Source: Cycas panzhihuaensis
Taxonomy: Eukaryota > Cycadophyta
Direction of reading: 5' to 3'
DNA: 64,000 bases
Assembly (NCBI GenBank): GCA_023213395.1
Contig: CM041465.1
Location: forward strand, 109,995,741 to 110,059,740
The notes beneath the pieces are model-generated. The model was given only the letters and a program-made list of their open reading frames with translations, did no database searches and was not told where the DNA came from. The translations under genes were made by a program, and so were the position numbers. Shown piece by piece: positions 44,445-55,052 of the stretch. Within the stretch, counting starts at the first letter, position 1. The number at the start of each line of letters is the position of its first letter.

Positions 44445-46220
44445 ATGAAACAGGAGCAGCAAGATGAACATCAACAAGTTAAGTTTGAAATGCAGCCATC
44501 TGTGGAATCAGAAGAGCATGAAGATCTTTTTGAAGATGAATCAATAGCAGATTCACAGGAGTATGTGGATACTCCTCTACCAACAGTTAGAAGATCTATA
44601 TGAGTCACCATCCACCGATGTGTACCCTTCTATTTCTATTGCTTTAGTTTTTAATGATGGTGAGCCCACATGTTATCGTGGAAGCGAGATGATATCCATG
44701 GAGAGAAGTGGATAAGGGCTATGCAGGAAGAGATAGATGCCTCGAAGAAAAATCATTCATGGGACTTGGTAGAACTTCTACATGGCATGAAGATTGTTGG
44801 TTGCAGGTGGGTTTTCAAAAAGAAAACTGATGTTGATGGAAAGGTTGATAAATACAGGGCACGACTGGTGGCAAAAGGCTTTGCACAGAAAGCAGGTATT
44901 GACTTTCATGAGATCTTTTTACCAGTTGTTAAACTTGTTTTAATTCGAGTGTTGTTAGCATTGGTAGCTTCTCTCGATTTAGAGTTGGAGCAGTTAGATG
45001 TAAAAATGACTTTTCTACATGGAGATTGAGATGAGGAGATCTATATGGATCAACCAGAGGGGTTTATACAAGATGGCAGGAAAAGACTTGTTTGTAGGCT
45101 CAGGAAATCATTGTATGGCCTGAAGTAATCACCCAGGCAGTGGTACAAGAAGTTTGATGCCTTCATGGAGAGCCAAAATTTAAAAGAAGTGAGTATGATC
45201 ATTGTGTTTACTTTAAATTTATGGACAATGGCTTATTCATTATCTTGGTGTTATATGTTGATGACATGCTGGTTGCAAGCAAGAGCATGGTAGAAATCAA
45301 TAAGGTAAAGGCTGAATTGGCTAGGACTTTTGATATGAAGGATCTAGGAGCTACAAAATAAATCTTAGGCATGGAGATACACAGAGATAGGAAAAGTGGT
45401 AAGCTATGGTTATCATAGCAGAAATATGTGGAGAAGGTGCTAACCAGGTTTGGGATGGCAAATGTGAAACCAGTGAGTATCCCTTTAGCTTCCCACTTCA
45501 AGCTTTCATCTAATATGAGTCCTAGTAGTGAAGAAGAAAAGGCTTATATGTCTCGTGTGCCTTATGCCACTACAGTAGGAAGTTTGATGTATGGCATGGT
45601 ATGTATAAGACCTGATATTTCACATGCAGTCAGTGTGGTTAGTAGGTTTATGGCAAAACCAGGAAAGGAGCATTGGGTTGTAGTGAAATGGGTGCTTCGG
45701 TGTTTGAGAGGTACTAGTGATTACTGCATCACCTTTGGAGGTACAGGTAATCAGGTTTGTGGATATGTTGATTTAGATTTTGTAGGAGATTTAGACAAAA
45801 GAAGGTCTACTTCAGGTTATGTTTTCACTCTTGCAAATGGTCCAATTAGTTAGATGTCCAAATTGTAGAGCACAATTGCACTATCAACCATGGAAGCTAA
45901 ATATATTACTACAGCACATACTTGTAAAGAAGCAATCTGGTTACAGGGTCTATTGGTTGAGCTTGGAAGGAGACAGGAAAATGTAAAGGTATTTTGTGAT
46001 AGTCAAAGTGCTATTTACCTAGCTAAGAATCCAGCTTATCATAGTAGAATAAAGTATATTACTTTAAAGTACCATTTTGTTAGATAGGTTGTGGAAGCAG
46101 GTGGAGTGGCACTCGAGAAGATTCACACCAATTAGAATTGTGCTGATATATTCACTAAACCAGTACCATTAGAGAAGTTCAAATGGTGTTTGAATTCTCT
46201 TGGCTTACAGAAAAGATGAT
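44445..46220 (+). pseudogene. pol: Reverse transcriptase and RNase H of copia F
   Basis: After a decayed linker, RT reads WIRAMQEEIDASKKNHSWDL, GCRWVFKKKTDVDGKVDKYR and ARLVAKGFAQKAGIDFHEIF (44670-45029). SLYGLK*SPRQWYKKFD follows, then a frameshift near 45185, and the catalytic LYVDDMLVASKS at about 45253-45290. RNase H follows from about 45750: GYVDLDFVGDLDKRRSTSGY, STMEAKYITTAHTCKEAIWL, VFCDSQSAIYLAKNPAYHSR and IFTKPVPLEKF, in the normal order. Stops include 45027, 45126 and 45359. It is not functional as it stands. Confidence 0.92.
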
Positions 46221-46254
46221 GAAGGATCCAGGAAATGTAGCGGATAATTGTTGT

Positions 46255-46266
46255 TAAGGTGGAGAT
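46255..46266 (+). other. Polypurine tract of copia F
   Basis: TAAGGTGGAGAT directly precedes the 3' LTR TGTTGGG, the usual copia arrangement. Confidence 0.85.
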
Positions 46267-46911
46267 TGTTGGGTATTGTGACAACAATTATAGGCCTAAA
46301 ATTATGGCCTATTTTCGGTGTGGTTTCCCCCCAAATCTTTCTCGGGGGATTCCAAGGGGGGTAGGAGCCCCCCTTGGCTAGGGGGTGTGGGGGGCGTGGA
46401 ATGCCCCCCGCTAGGATGGGGTTCAGGGGCAATAGCCCCCGACCCAAAAAATTAACCATGTAAACCTTATTAAATTGTAAAGAGAATCAGGGTCTACAAT
46501 AAAAAAATACCCTAGATTCTATGGTTGAGATTTTAGGCCTTGGATGTCCTCTCATGTAGCCCGTTTTAGGGCTTTTCTTATTATGTTGTAATGTTATGCA
46601 ATGTACTGTAAAGAGGGCTACGGCTAATTATTGTTCCAGAGAGCACTCTGCATCTGTGATGTACTATTTTCTCCATTCTGCAGCAATAAAGATCGATACC
46701 TTTCTTGTGTGGATGTTTCCCTAGCACACTGCTAGGGTTTTACCATGTTATATCAGATGCACATGTGATGTTTGGCTTTCATTGTCTTGTTACTATATAA
46801 TCTCTGATTTTAGGAACTTGCATGTAATTGTATGTTTCATTTCTGTAACTAATTGTAAGAAAGTAATAGATCTTGGTGGCTGTTAGAGGGTTAGACCTTC
46901 TATTCTCAACA
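46267..46911 (+). repeat. 3' LTR of copia F
   Basis: TGTTGGGTATTG...TTCTCAACA, 645 bp. It contains a perfect hairpin: CCAAGGGGGG (46352-46361), a 6-base loop, CCCCCCTTGG (46368-46377), absent in that form from the 5' LTR. Confidence 0.93.
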
Positions 46912-46981
46912 CCAGCAAACTAAATAAGCACATTAGACTAAAGGCGACCAGAGACTCGGGCACAGGATGGCCAGGCAAACC

Positions 46982-47409
46982 TCAAAGGCGGTCGCTAAGA
47001 AGAGGGAGGCAATGCTCGAGGATGATGCAGATGAGACTGTCTGCCTTAGTATTGAGGTCTCGAGGGATGTGCTGAATATTAGTTGACAAAAAGGTGCCAG
47101 AGAGATCCGCTACCAAGCGAGGGTTCTTAAGTGAGGGCATCGCACCTGGTAAACCTGGGTGAGATGGGACACCACAACCTGAGAATCACAAAGCAACACG
47201 ATGGGTCAGTGATGGAAACAGAAAACATCGGTAAGGGCTTCAATAATGACCGTGTACTTGGCTTCATTATTAGTTGCCTCAGGGAGGAAGATGCCAGAAC
47301 GCAGGAAATCGTGTTCGGAAGGGCTGCGAAGGATCAAAGCAGCAGCAGAAGGTCCAGGGTTATTGCGGCTTCCACCGTCGGTAAATCTGTAGAGAGAAAT
47401 GAGCGACAC
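46982..47409 (-). pseudogene. Second (archaeal-type) RNase H of block C
   Basis: FTDGGSRNNPGPSAAALIL (first Asp), PEATNNEAKYTVIIEALTDV (catalytic Glu) and CDSQVVVSHLTQVYQVRC (third Asp) read in one frame, with the C-terminal part running to a TGA at 46982-46984, the same end as copy B. The N-terminus differs: GTGTCGCTC stands where B and A start with ATG. Open sequence continues upstream to 47502 without known similarity. The domain lies between the polypurine tract and the antisense gene, with no connection to pol. Confidence 0.8.
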
Positions 47410-47846
47410 AAAATCCTGGTAGCAAATAAATAATGATGGAACGAAAGAGATAGTCGAAAGGTAAGCAAAAAGGTGGCCGTGAAGGGTAGGAGGACCTAGC
47501 AATGAGGTTACCTAAGGATGAGAGCAAGTGGTCTGACCACCATCTGAGAGCGGGCAGAGAAAAGATGCCCTAGAGCACCAAAGGTTGCTTTGGGAAGCAA
47601 AACATACCCCTTGACGAGGGAGCATTTCCTTTGGGGACCCTAGGAGTAGAAAAGGGCTGTGGAAATGAGTCCAGGGCAGCGAAACGAGCTAAATGAATAT
47701 AAACTTAGGCATGCATGGGAGCGAAGGTTAAGACCAGGGAAACGGGATGCACAGGACCAGAAGGCAAAGGTGATCAGGGAAACGGGATAGTCCCAACAGC
47801 TATTGCGAGGTTAAGAATGGAAGAAGTGCTCGTCGGGGCCCCCGCC
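47410..47846. other. Region upstream of the antisense gene promoter in block C
   Basis: No gene is seen. It aligns in part with 9900-10370 in B (AGTCCAGGGCAGCGAAACGAG-like and CATGCATGGGAGC segments). It is probably the 5' flank of the antisense gene and the start region of the RNase H transcript on the other strand. Confidence 0.4.
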
Positions 47847-47855
47847 TATATAAGG
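47847..47855 (+). promoter_or_regulatory. TATA box of the antisense PMD gene (copy C)
   Basis: TATATAAGG within CCCCCGCCTATATAAGGAAA, 600 bp upstream of the PMD exon. Same box and context as in copies A and B. Confidence 0.65.
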
Positions 47856-48446
47856 AAATTCGTATAGAAAATGGATTCATTTTCACCGACTCTCGTGAGA
47901 AACCAAAGCCATTCCCTTACGCAGTGGAGCACTACCCAACTTTGGAGGCATGTGCAGAGTAGTTAGATCGTTGGATCAGAGTGCAGCGAGAGCCAGTGGG
48001 ATCAGCGAGACGAGATGGCGACAGCTAGGCCAGATCCAGTGAGTGGATCTTACAAAACCCTACCCGTTTCAAAGTTTGAAATTGATTACTTTTTGTAGTT
48101 TTTTATGCAAATTTTGCGCCTCTTATGGGTAATTGGAGGCCTCTCGGAGTCTAAATTAGACGCAGAAATAGGTGGGACCTGGGCATTAGGGAGCCCTGGT
48201 CCCGGTGGGCCCCACAGGGTCCACCATAAGATTTTTTTTTAATTTTCAGGGTAGAAACCCCCCCTTTTTAGGGGGGTTACCATTCGTACCTCTAAGTTTA
48301 GTGTGGTACGAAGGTAGAGAATAAAAAAAAAAAAAGAATATGAGGGGCCATAAGGCCCCAAATCTGAGGTAGAGAGAGCTGAGAGACAGGCAGGAGCATA
48401 GATGACTAGTGGGAGACTAACTTTGATTGGTTTTTTATGCTGGCAG
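47856..48446 (+). other. Leader exon and first intron of the antisense gene (copy C)
   Basis: The leader ends AGATCCA|GTGAGT (GT at 48039). The predicted intron is 48039-48446 (408 bp) with acceptor TTTTTTATGCTGGCAG. It contains CCCCCCC...GGGGGG and the GTACCTCTAAGTTTAGTGTGG motif near 48250-48320. Confidence 0.5.
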
Positions 48447-50354
48447 GTAGTCATCATGGTGGATAACCACGAGAATGTTGGCATGGCTCTGCTGAGCTAC
48501 ATTGAGATGATGTCCCAGGGGGACAAGGAGATTTTGCAGAGGTGTGGCATGTACAAGGCCTTAAAGACACCTCAATTTGCATCAGATCAGAGACTCTTTG
48601 TCGATATCATGTCACACTGGGATCGGAGGAGGTATGTGTTCCACTTGCCTCAGGTAGGAGATGTGACAGTGATGCCAGGGGACATCCAGCGTATTTTGGG
48701 GGTATCGGTGACTGGGAGGCCAGTGACATTGGGAGCGCTGCCTAGCAATGAGGTAGCACACAAGGAGGTAGCCACTTTCTTCACAGGGGCTGACAGGTGG
48801 GAGCGGAGAGGAGTTCCTCTCCAAACAATGGTGATGTCGAGGATTCCTTGGGTGAGGAAACTCATTACACTATGTATTCTATTCTGGATTTCGTAAATGT
48901 AATTATAGAGAGATACCAGTGGTCGGATGGATGCAAAGATACCGGCCAAGCCGGGCGAGAGGATGGATTGGGCTACCATGACAGCGGCGAACCTCGTCAC
49001 CCAACTAGACACTATCAGGATGACCGACAGAGGTGGGTTATCATATAGCACACTGCTACAGTGTTGGTTCTTTGATCATTTCGCGGCAGTGGCACTAGCG
49101 GGGGGACCACACCCCATCATAGAGCGGGCCCCAATGGTCCACAGGTGGCAGACTCAGTTGAGAGGGATAGAGGACTGGGCCCATGTCCGACGATCAGTGG
49201 AGACGACATCACTGGACCTCCTCACCCTACCAGACTATGTAGCTAAGCCATATAGGATGGTGAGGTGGGACAGTGATGACGAGACGGGTAGAGCAGGAGT
49301 GCTCGTAGGCGATGATGATGGTGACGATGGAGATGATGGAGGAGATAGGGCTGGCCTGTCATGACTTGCAGGAGAGGCAGGTCCTTCAGGGATGGCAAGA
49401 GGAGCAGAGGGTCCATCCGGGGTTGCCAGAGGAGAGGCAGGCCTATTAGGAGCACAGGATGAGAGTAGGGGGCCAGTGACTAGGGCCCACAGGCTACAGT
49501 TCGTGAGGGGATCCAGAGGGACGAGAGTTGAGCTGGTCCCTGAGGGGAGGGAGGCCCAGGCAGAGGAGGTGCTTGAGGATGAGGCACCCGCAGCTGGCAG
49601 AGAGCCAGGAGGGGAGGATGTTACACGACTAGAGGAGTCGGTAGCCACAACAGGTAAGACCTAACCATTTCCAGTGTCATTTGGCATCCAGATAGATATT
49701 TGATTTGATTTGATCATGGTATATGGTGAGATATGTAATGACACATGGCATGTTGCATTGGCAGGTGCAACAGAGATCCAGAGACTGGTAGAGGCTGTGG
49801 TGAGGGAGGTATCCCCTCAGGTATATGCAGAGGGATAATCTCCCATCCAGGCAGGAGATGAGCCTAGAGCAGCAGGTGCCTACATGGAGGCATTTGCCCC
49901 ATTAGTGAGGGCAAGAGACATATGGGCCACAGAGTCCCAAGAGCACGTGACATTCTGGGGACAGCTACAGCAAGAGTGAGATGAGACGAGGCGCAAGAGG
50001 GATGAGCTACACGGATGGGTGCAGGCTCTGGCATTGCATGAGTAGGCGGAGATGCCGAGAGTAGAGTCCAGATAGCGGTACTCACATAGCGCCTTAGAGT
50101 GACGGAGGAGGGACTCCGAGGAGAGAGGGATCGTATCCAGGCCCGATATGATCAGCTGGTGGCTCAGATGGCATCGAGGTCAAGCTGGAGCAGGATATAT
50201 ACCCACATGGCGGCGATGACCCCGAGACGACAATGAGATGAGGGAAGTAAGGCAGGCAGCTCGCGGAGGCCCAAGATGAGCCTTGGAGGGATGTGGTCCC
50301 TAGGAAAGGGATCATATAGACTGAGAGATGGTACCCCAGGAGCGAGGTAGTAGT
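48447..50354 (+). pseudogene. Antisense plant mobile domain (PMD)-like gene, copy C (best preserved)
   Basis: ATG at 48456: MVDNHENVGMALLSYIEMMS. The first 146 codons are open. PMD signatures: EILQRCGMYKALKTPQF, SDQRLFVDIMSHWDRRRYVF, then HLPQVGDVTV and PGDIQRILGVSVTGRP. The frame continues after three clustered stops (48894-48908) through WATMTAANLVTQLDTIRM, QCWFFDHFAAVALAGGPHPI and SLDLLTLPDY, to an Asp/Gly run (DDDGDDGDDGGD, about 49312-49348), with one TGA at 49362. An Arg/Glu/Gly-rich tail leads to the 111-bp intron (49654-49764). The last exon (49765 on) is charged and Gln-rich with several stops. It lies tail-to-tail with pol. The family call is by motif; aminotransferase-like PMD proteins are its closest relatives that I recognise. 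Confidence 0.75.
49654..49764 (+). other. Second intron of the antisense gene (copy C)
   Basis: ACAACAG|GTAAGA donor and CATTGGCAG|GTGCAAC acceptor, 111 bp, T-rich inside. A Gly codon is split after its first base, as in copies A and B. Confidence 0.72.
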
Positions 50355-51002
50355 AGAGTAGGGGATATACATATGACTTTGACAGGGGAAAGCACGGGCC
50401 TCCAGGGGGTCATATATAGGATCATATGATTATACCCCCCCTGCAAGGACACTGGCTTCCCATATGTATGATGTGACATGATTTTTTGGATGTATATATA
50501 TACAGGGTAATTGGAACCCCATTTTAACATAAGATGCTGTGTATATATCATGTGTGGATGACATGTATGTTTATTTTGTATGTTGTAAATGTTGTGCTGT
50601 GAATATTTTATTGTATGATATACACGTTCCCTTCCATGTATGGCTATATGTCTAACGGGAGCACACATACACGTCGTAAGTGGAGATGACAGAGAGGCGT
50701 AAGGTTAGAGGATAGAGCGGCATACACGTCTATGGAAGAGCATAGCGGAATATGCAAAGGAAACGGTAGGCAGGAGAGAGGAGTACTGATGCTCCAAAGT
50801 GTCATCCTGGTTAGGGAATGCCTAAGTAGGAAGACAAAAATTCCTGAGAGGGTACGAGAACGCAAGTTCCGTGAAAGGAACCAGAAAGAAGAAGAAGGAT
50901 CCATCTTAAATTGCCATTCTACCCATGGTTGGGAAGAATGGGGACAACTTAAGACGGTAGTTTAGGCTCATTTCAGAGCAGGGCAAAGGGATCACTGAAA
51001 GA
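50355..51002. other. Spacer between the antisense gene and pol of block C
   Basis: No supported gene. It has AT-rich sequence with TATATATATA near 50490 and the conserved block at 50810-50970. Short frames on both strands here show no domain. Confidence 0.45.
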
Positions 51003-52394
51003 TCATGCATAAAACTTTTTAAGGAATTTCCCATTAACAACTTTCTCAAATTCAAGCCCTTCTAGGGTGGCTATCCTGTAGGCACTATTACCGAGTGATT
51101 TGATAATGACAAAAGGACCAACCCATCGGGGTCTGAACTTGGTCAAGCGATCATGGAGATACTCAAGCTTGAGGACGTGGTCCTTAGGGAACAAAGGGCG
51201 AAAATGAAGGTGTTTATCATAGGTCCTTTGTGAGCAAGCTTTGGATGCTAGGTTAGCCTGATAAGCGGCTAAGTGTCTCTCATCCAAAGCCTCGAGGTGC
51301 AGAAAGTGAGCCTGACAGATTGACTCTTCGTCGATGAGACCTCAAAGGGAGAATCACAAGAAAGGAATCTCCACCTCCAGTGGGAGTACTGCCTTGGTAC
51401 CGTAGACCAGGGAGAACAGGGTCATTCCCATAGTGGAATGGATAGAGGTGCGGTAAGCCCACAAAGCGTAGGGCAGCTGAAGGTGCCAATCCTTTTGGGA
51501 CTGAGCGACGGTTTTCTTGAGAATGCTGACGAGAGTCTTATTGAAAGACTCGACTTAGCTGTTTGCCTAGGGGTAGTAAGGGGAGGAAGTCTTATGAGAA
51601 ATTTTGAACTTCTCACAAAGCTCATCCATCTCCTTATTACAGAAAGGAGTTCCATTGTCAGTGATTAGGATGTCCGGAATCCTAAAACGGCAAATGATGT
51701 GTTGGTAAATGAACGTGGCTATCGTTTTACCAGGGGTAGTGATCAAGGAGATGGCCTCTGCCCATTTACTGAAATACTCTGTGGCAGTCAAGATAAACTT
51801 GTGTTGGGATGACGAAGGCAGGGAGATAGCCCCAATGAGGTCTAGTCCCCAGTGAGTAAAAGGCCATGGTGAAACTATAGGATGCAGGGCCTCAGAAGGC
51901 ACATGGGAGATGTTGGTGTGTTCTTGACATCGCCGACATCTCAGAGCAAAGGCATGAGCATCCTTGAAAAGGGACGGCCAAAAGTAGCCCATGCGAAGGA
52001 TCCTCTAAGCCATAGACTGGCCCCCAAAGTAACCTCCACAAATACTGTGGTGGCATTCGCGAAGTACTTGGTCAGCTTCATTAGCAATGACGTAGCGAAG
52101 GAGGAACCCATCGAAGGATCTCTTGTACAATACCCTATCCATGAGGAAGTATTGCCTGGTAAAAGTCTAGATGCGAGATCTAACTTTACTACTAGCATCG
52201 AGGTAATATTGCTGCTGTGTAAGATACCGCACTATATCACCATACCACTCATTATCAACGAGTGGATGGGGAGAGACCCCCTGAATCATCAGGATAGACT
52301 CATCAGGGAGAGAGTCATCAATGGGGGCACCAAAGGAGTTAGGGATAGGGGCATCTCCGAGTTGCTTGGCCACTACCATTCCCTTCTTTGATTT
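51003..52394 (-). pseudogene. pol: Integrase of block C
   Basis: The zinc-binding part is VLRECHHSICGG...CRRCQEH. The core is nearly intact in a 141-codon frame (51567-51992): HWGLDLIGAI (first Asp), ILITDNGTPFCNKEMDELCE (second Asp) and, after two TAG codons, VESFNKTLVSIL with the third catalytic Glu kept. The C-terminal part is open from 51287 to 51003: RHLAAYQANLASKACSQRTY, WVGPFVIIKSLGNSAYRIAT (GPY/F module), ending GKFLKKFYA. Only a handful of stops, mostly TAG for CAG, separate it from an open frame. It would integrate the element. Confidence 0.88.
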
Positions 52395-53890
52395 CTAGTT
52401 GATGATATGGAGGTCAAATTCTTGAAGTAAGATGGCCCACCGACTGGCCCTACTCGTCAAATCTGAATGAGTCAGTAAGTATCGCAAGGGATCAGATTGA
52501 ATAATCACCTTGGTGGTGTTGCCAAGCAAGTAGTGTCTGAACTTCTTGGTCGCATAGACCAAGGAGAGGCACTCCTTCTCGGTAGGGAAATAGTTAAGCT
52601 CAGCAGCCACGAGGGTGCGACTGATGAAATATATAGCTCTCTCAGTTCTTGAGTCATCCTCCTGAGCTAATATAGCACCCAAGGACTTGTCAGTCACTGA
52701 GTTATATAGGACAAAGGGCCTATCGAATCGAGGAGGCACCAACGTAGGAGCGGAAGCAAGGGCTTCCTTAAGTCCTTCAAAGGCCTTTTGGGTCTTGTCA
52801 GACCAGGTAAAAGGAGCTCCCTTCTTCAATAGGTTTGTGAGGGGTTTAGCGCTCATAGCAAAGTCTGCTAAGAAGCGCCTAAGAAAACTGAGCCTTCCTA
52901 GAAATGACTTAATCTGTCATTGAGTTCTAGGTGGTGGCATATCAAGGATTACCCTGACCTTATCAGGGTCAATCTGAATTCCTTGTTTGGACATAAGGAA
53001 CCCAAGGAGTTTACCCGAGGTAATGGCAAACATACACTTGAGTAGATTTAAACTGACGTGATACTTGCGGCATCGTGAGAAGATGGCATGCAAGTCGGAC
53101 GGATGATGGGCCCTGACATGGGAGAGACACATCATATCATCCATGAAGACCTCCAATATGTTATCAATGAGGTCGTAGAAAATAAAATGCATGGCTCTTT
53201 GGTAAGTAGCACCTACATTCTTAAGACCAAAGGGCATCGCCTTGTAGGTGAAGGTACCCCAAGGTGTAGTGAAGGCCATCTTGTGGTAGTCTTCAGGAGA
53301 AATCTGAATTTGGTTATAGCCGGAGAAGCCGTCCATTAGAGACATGACTTCAAATCTAGCGGTGTGATCAATAATTTAATCGATAAAGGGTAGCGAGTAG
53401 TTGTCCTTAGGACAAGCATTATTGATGTCATGGAAATCGATACATATCTGGTGCCTGCTCTTTTGGCAACGGGGAGAATATTAGAGACCCATTTAGGGTA
53501 GTCAATGGAAGTAATAAGCCCAGCGTCCAGAAGCTTCTCAACCTCCATCTTGATAGCGGTCGAGAGCTTCGGGTGAAGGGGACGCTGCTTCTGGCGCATA
53601 GGGCAGGCGCCAGGAATGGTGGTGAGGTTATGAGTGATGATGGAGAGGTCAATTCCCTTCATATCAGCATAATCCCACACGAACACATCCCGAAACTCCT
53701 GGAACTGAAGGGAGTACTCCCTTATCTCATCAAGAGAACACTCCAACCCAACCTTAATGACCTTGCCGGGGGCCAAGTCTACATCTTGGGTTGCCCCCAT
53801 GCACATGGTATTACCCTCCTCGAAGTAGAGAGGGGCAAGGTCAATAGGAAGAGGTGGAATAGGAGACAGGATTGGATCGGCGAGCATGGA
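52395..53890 (-). pseudogene. pol: Reverse transcriptase and RNase H of block C
   Basis: The N-terminal RT frame 53336-53887 (183 codons) holds MCMGATQDVDLAPGKVIKVG, VFVWDYADMKGIDLSIITHN and EVEKLLDAGLITSIDYPKWV. A frameshift follows at PVAKRAG. The core frame 52917-53345 (142 codons) has SLMDGFSGYNQIQISPEDY, MPFGLKNVGATYQRAM and the catalytic EVFMDDMMC. RNase H is open for 153 codons (52395-52856): SDKTQKAFEGLKEALASA, SLGAILAQEDDSRTERAIYF, AELNYFPTEKECLSLVYATK. It is the best reference RT in this window for placing the family. Confidence 0.9.
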
Positions 53891-55052
53891 TCCAATTGCA
53901 AGGATCTTCTAGTGACCAAGCCTATGGTGACCAGAAGGCAAGTTGGGTGCAAAACCCACTAGGTGCTCAAGCAGGGCTTCGTCATCCTCGAAGTAATCCA
54001 TCCCATGGATGGCCTTACTTCGAGTAGAGGAAGTACTAGAGGGAGTAGAAGCAACAGGACTGTGATGATCATCAGGTTGCTCAACGTCCTCGTGGGACTC
54101 TGAAGGAGAGTTAAAAGGAGGCTCCTCAGAAGAAGCGAAAGGTAGCTCTTCAAAGCCATCACCCACGGGGGATAATGAGGGAGAAGAATCGACGATAGGC
54201 AGGTTAACATAAGTGATGACATGTGACATGTAGGAGTGGCTAGCCTCACCAACGAGAGAGATTCTAGACAGGGATCTAGAACAAGACGGGTGCGACCTAC
54301 TGGTGCAGAGGAAAGAGACGGGGTGAAGACAATCTTTGTCCTCATCATGTTACTCGTCATCACTAAATGAAGTAAGCTACCCATAACTCCCAACACCAAT
54401 AGGGACAAACCGTGTGAGACTAGGAGAAGAAGATACAGGATCTTCTTCAGATGGGTTAGGTATGCCAATAGAGCAAGCCGAGGCATGTGTAGAAGGACCT
54501 CGATTTGCCGAATTGGTGGAACGAGTTTGTTTGGCAAATGGGCGTTCGCGGGGAATCACTCTCATCCATCCATCATGGATAAATTTAAGTTGTCCCCAAA
54601 GAGTCAAGCACACAGCTTCCATTTGGTCGAGCCATGGGTGACCTAGAAGGAGGTTGTAGTCAATGTCAACGTCGAGGACTACAACATTGGCAAGAACAGT
54701 CTTGCCCTTAAGGGTGAGCAGAATCACGACAAATCCCAAAGGGGTCTTCTCACTACCATCATAATCTTGGCATCGCCATGGAACATGTTCCAAGGTGGAG
54801 ATACCAAGCTCTTGCATAACATGCAAGGGCATGGCATTGACAGAAGAACCGTTGTCAACAACAGTCCTTCGAAGGGTACAATCGAGTGTATCGATAGTGA
54901 TAGTGAATGGGAAGTTCCACTGATGTTCCCTTTCACCGGTGGGAGGAAGATCCTTAGGATCAAATGAAATAACGGGTCCATAACTTTGGGTAACACCCAA
55001 AGCATGGATAGGCGCATCACTCGATCCTAAAGCTTCCAGGAGGAGGGCCCGC
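53891..55052 (-). pseudogene. pol: Protease and acidic linker of block C
   Basis: Open frame 54377-55000 (207 codons) with SYGPVISFDPKDLPPTGERE, LRRTVVDNGSSVNAMPLHVM (aspartic protease active site) and DIDYNLLLGHPWLDQMEAVC. The linker (53909-54229) is rich in Ser, Glu and Asp and includes GMDYFEDDEALLEHLVGFAP, which is shared with A and B. The protease appears to have all its motifs and no stop; it is the most intact enzyme domain in the gypsy copies. Confidence 0.87.

Larger units (their letters stand above)
41599..46911 (+). mobile_element. Ty1/copia retrotransposon F (Tork-like), full length
   Basis: This is a 5313-bp element with LTRs of 631 and 645 bp, a primer binding site for initiator methionine tRNA, gag, protease, integrase, RT, RNase H and polypurine tract in copia order. 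The Tork (Tnt1-like) assignment rests on LWHxRLGHMSEKG, YVDDM, and the SLMYGMVCIRPDI and NPAYHSRIKYI style of the RT/RNase H. Outside one G/C-rich block the two LTRs are very similar, so it is the youngest insertion here, but it already has more than ten stops and several frameshifts. Confidence 0.93.

Noticed and set aside
49235-49648. 137-codon frame on the minus strand in block C
   Set aside because: Shadow of the Asp/Gly/Glu-rich tail of the PMD gene, Ser/Pro-rich and without similarity to copies A or B in that frame beyond the mirrored codons.
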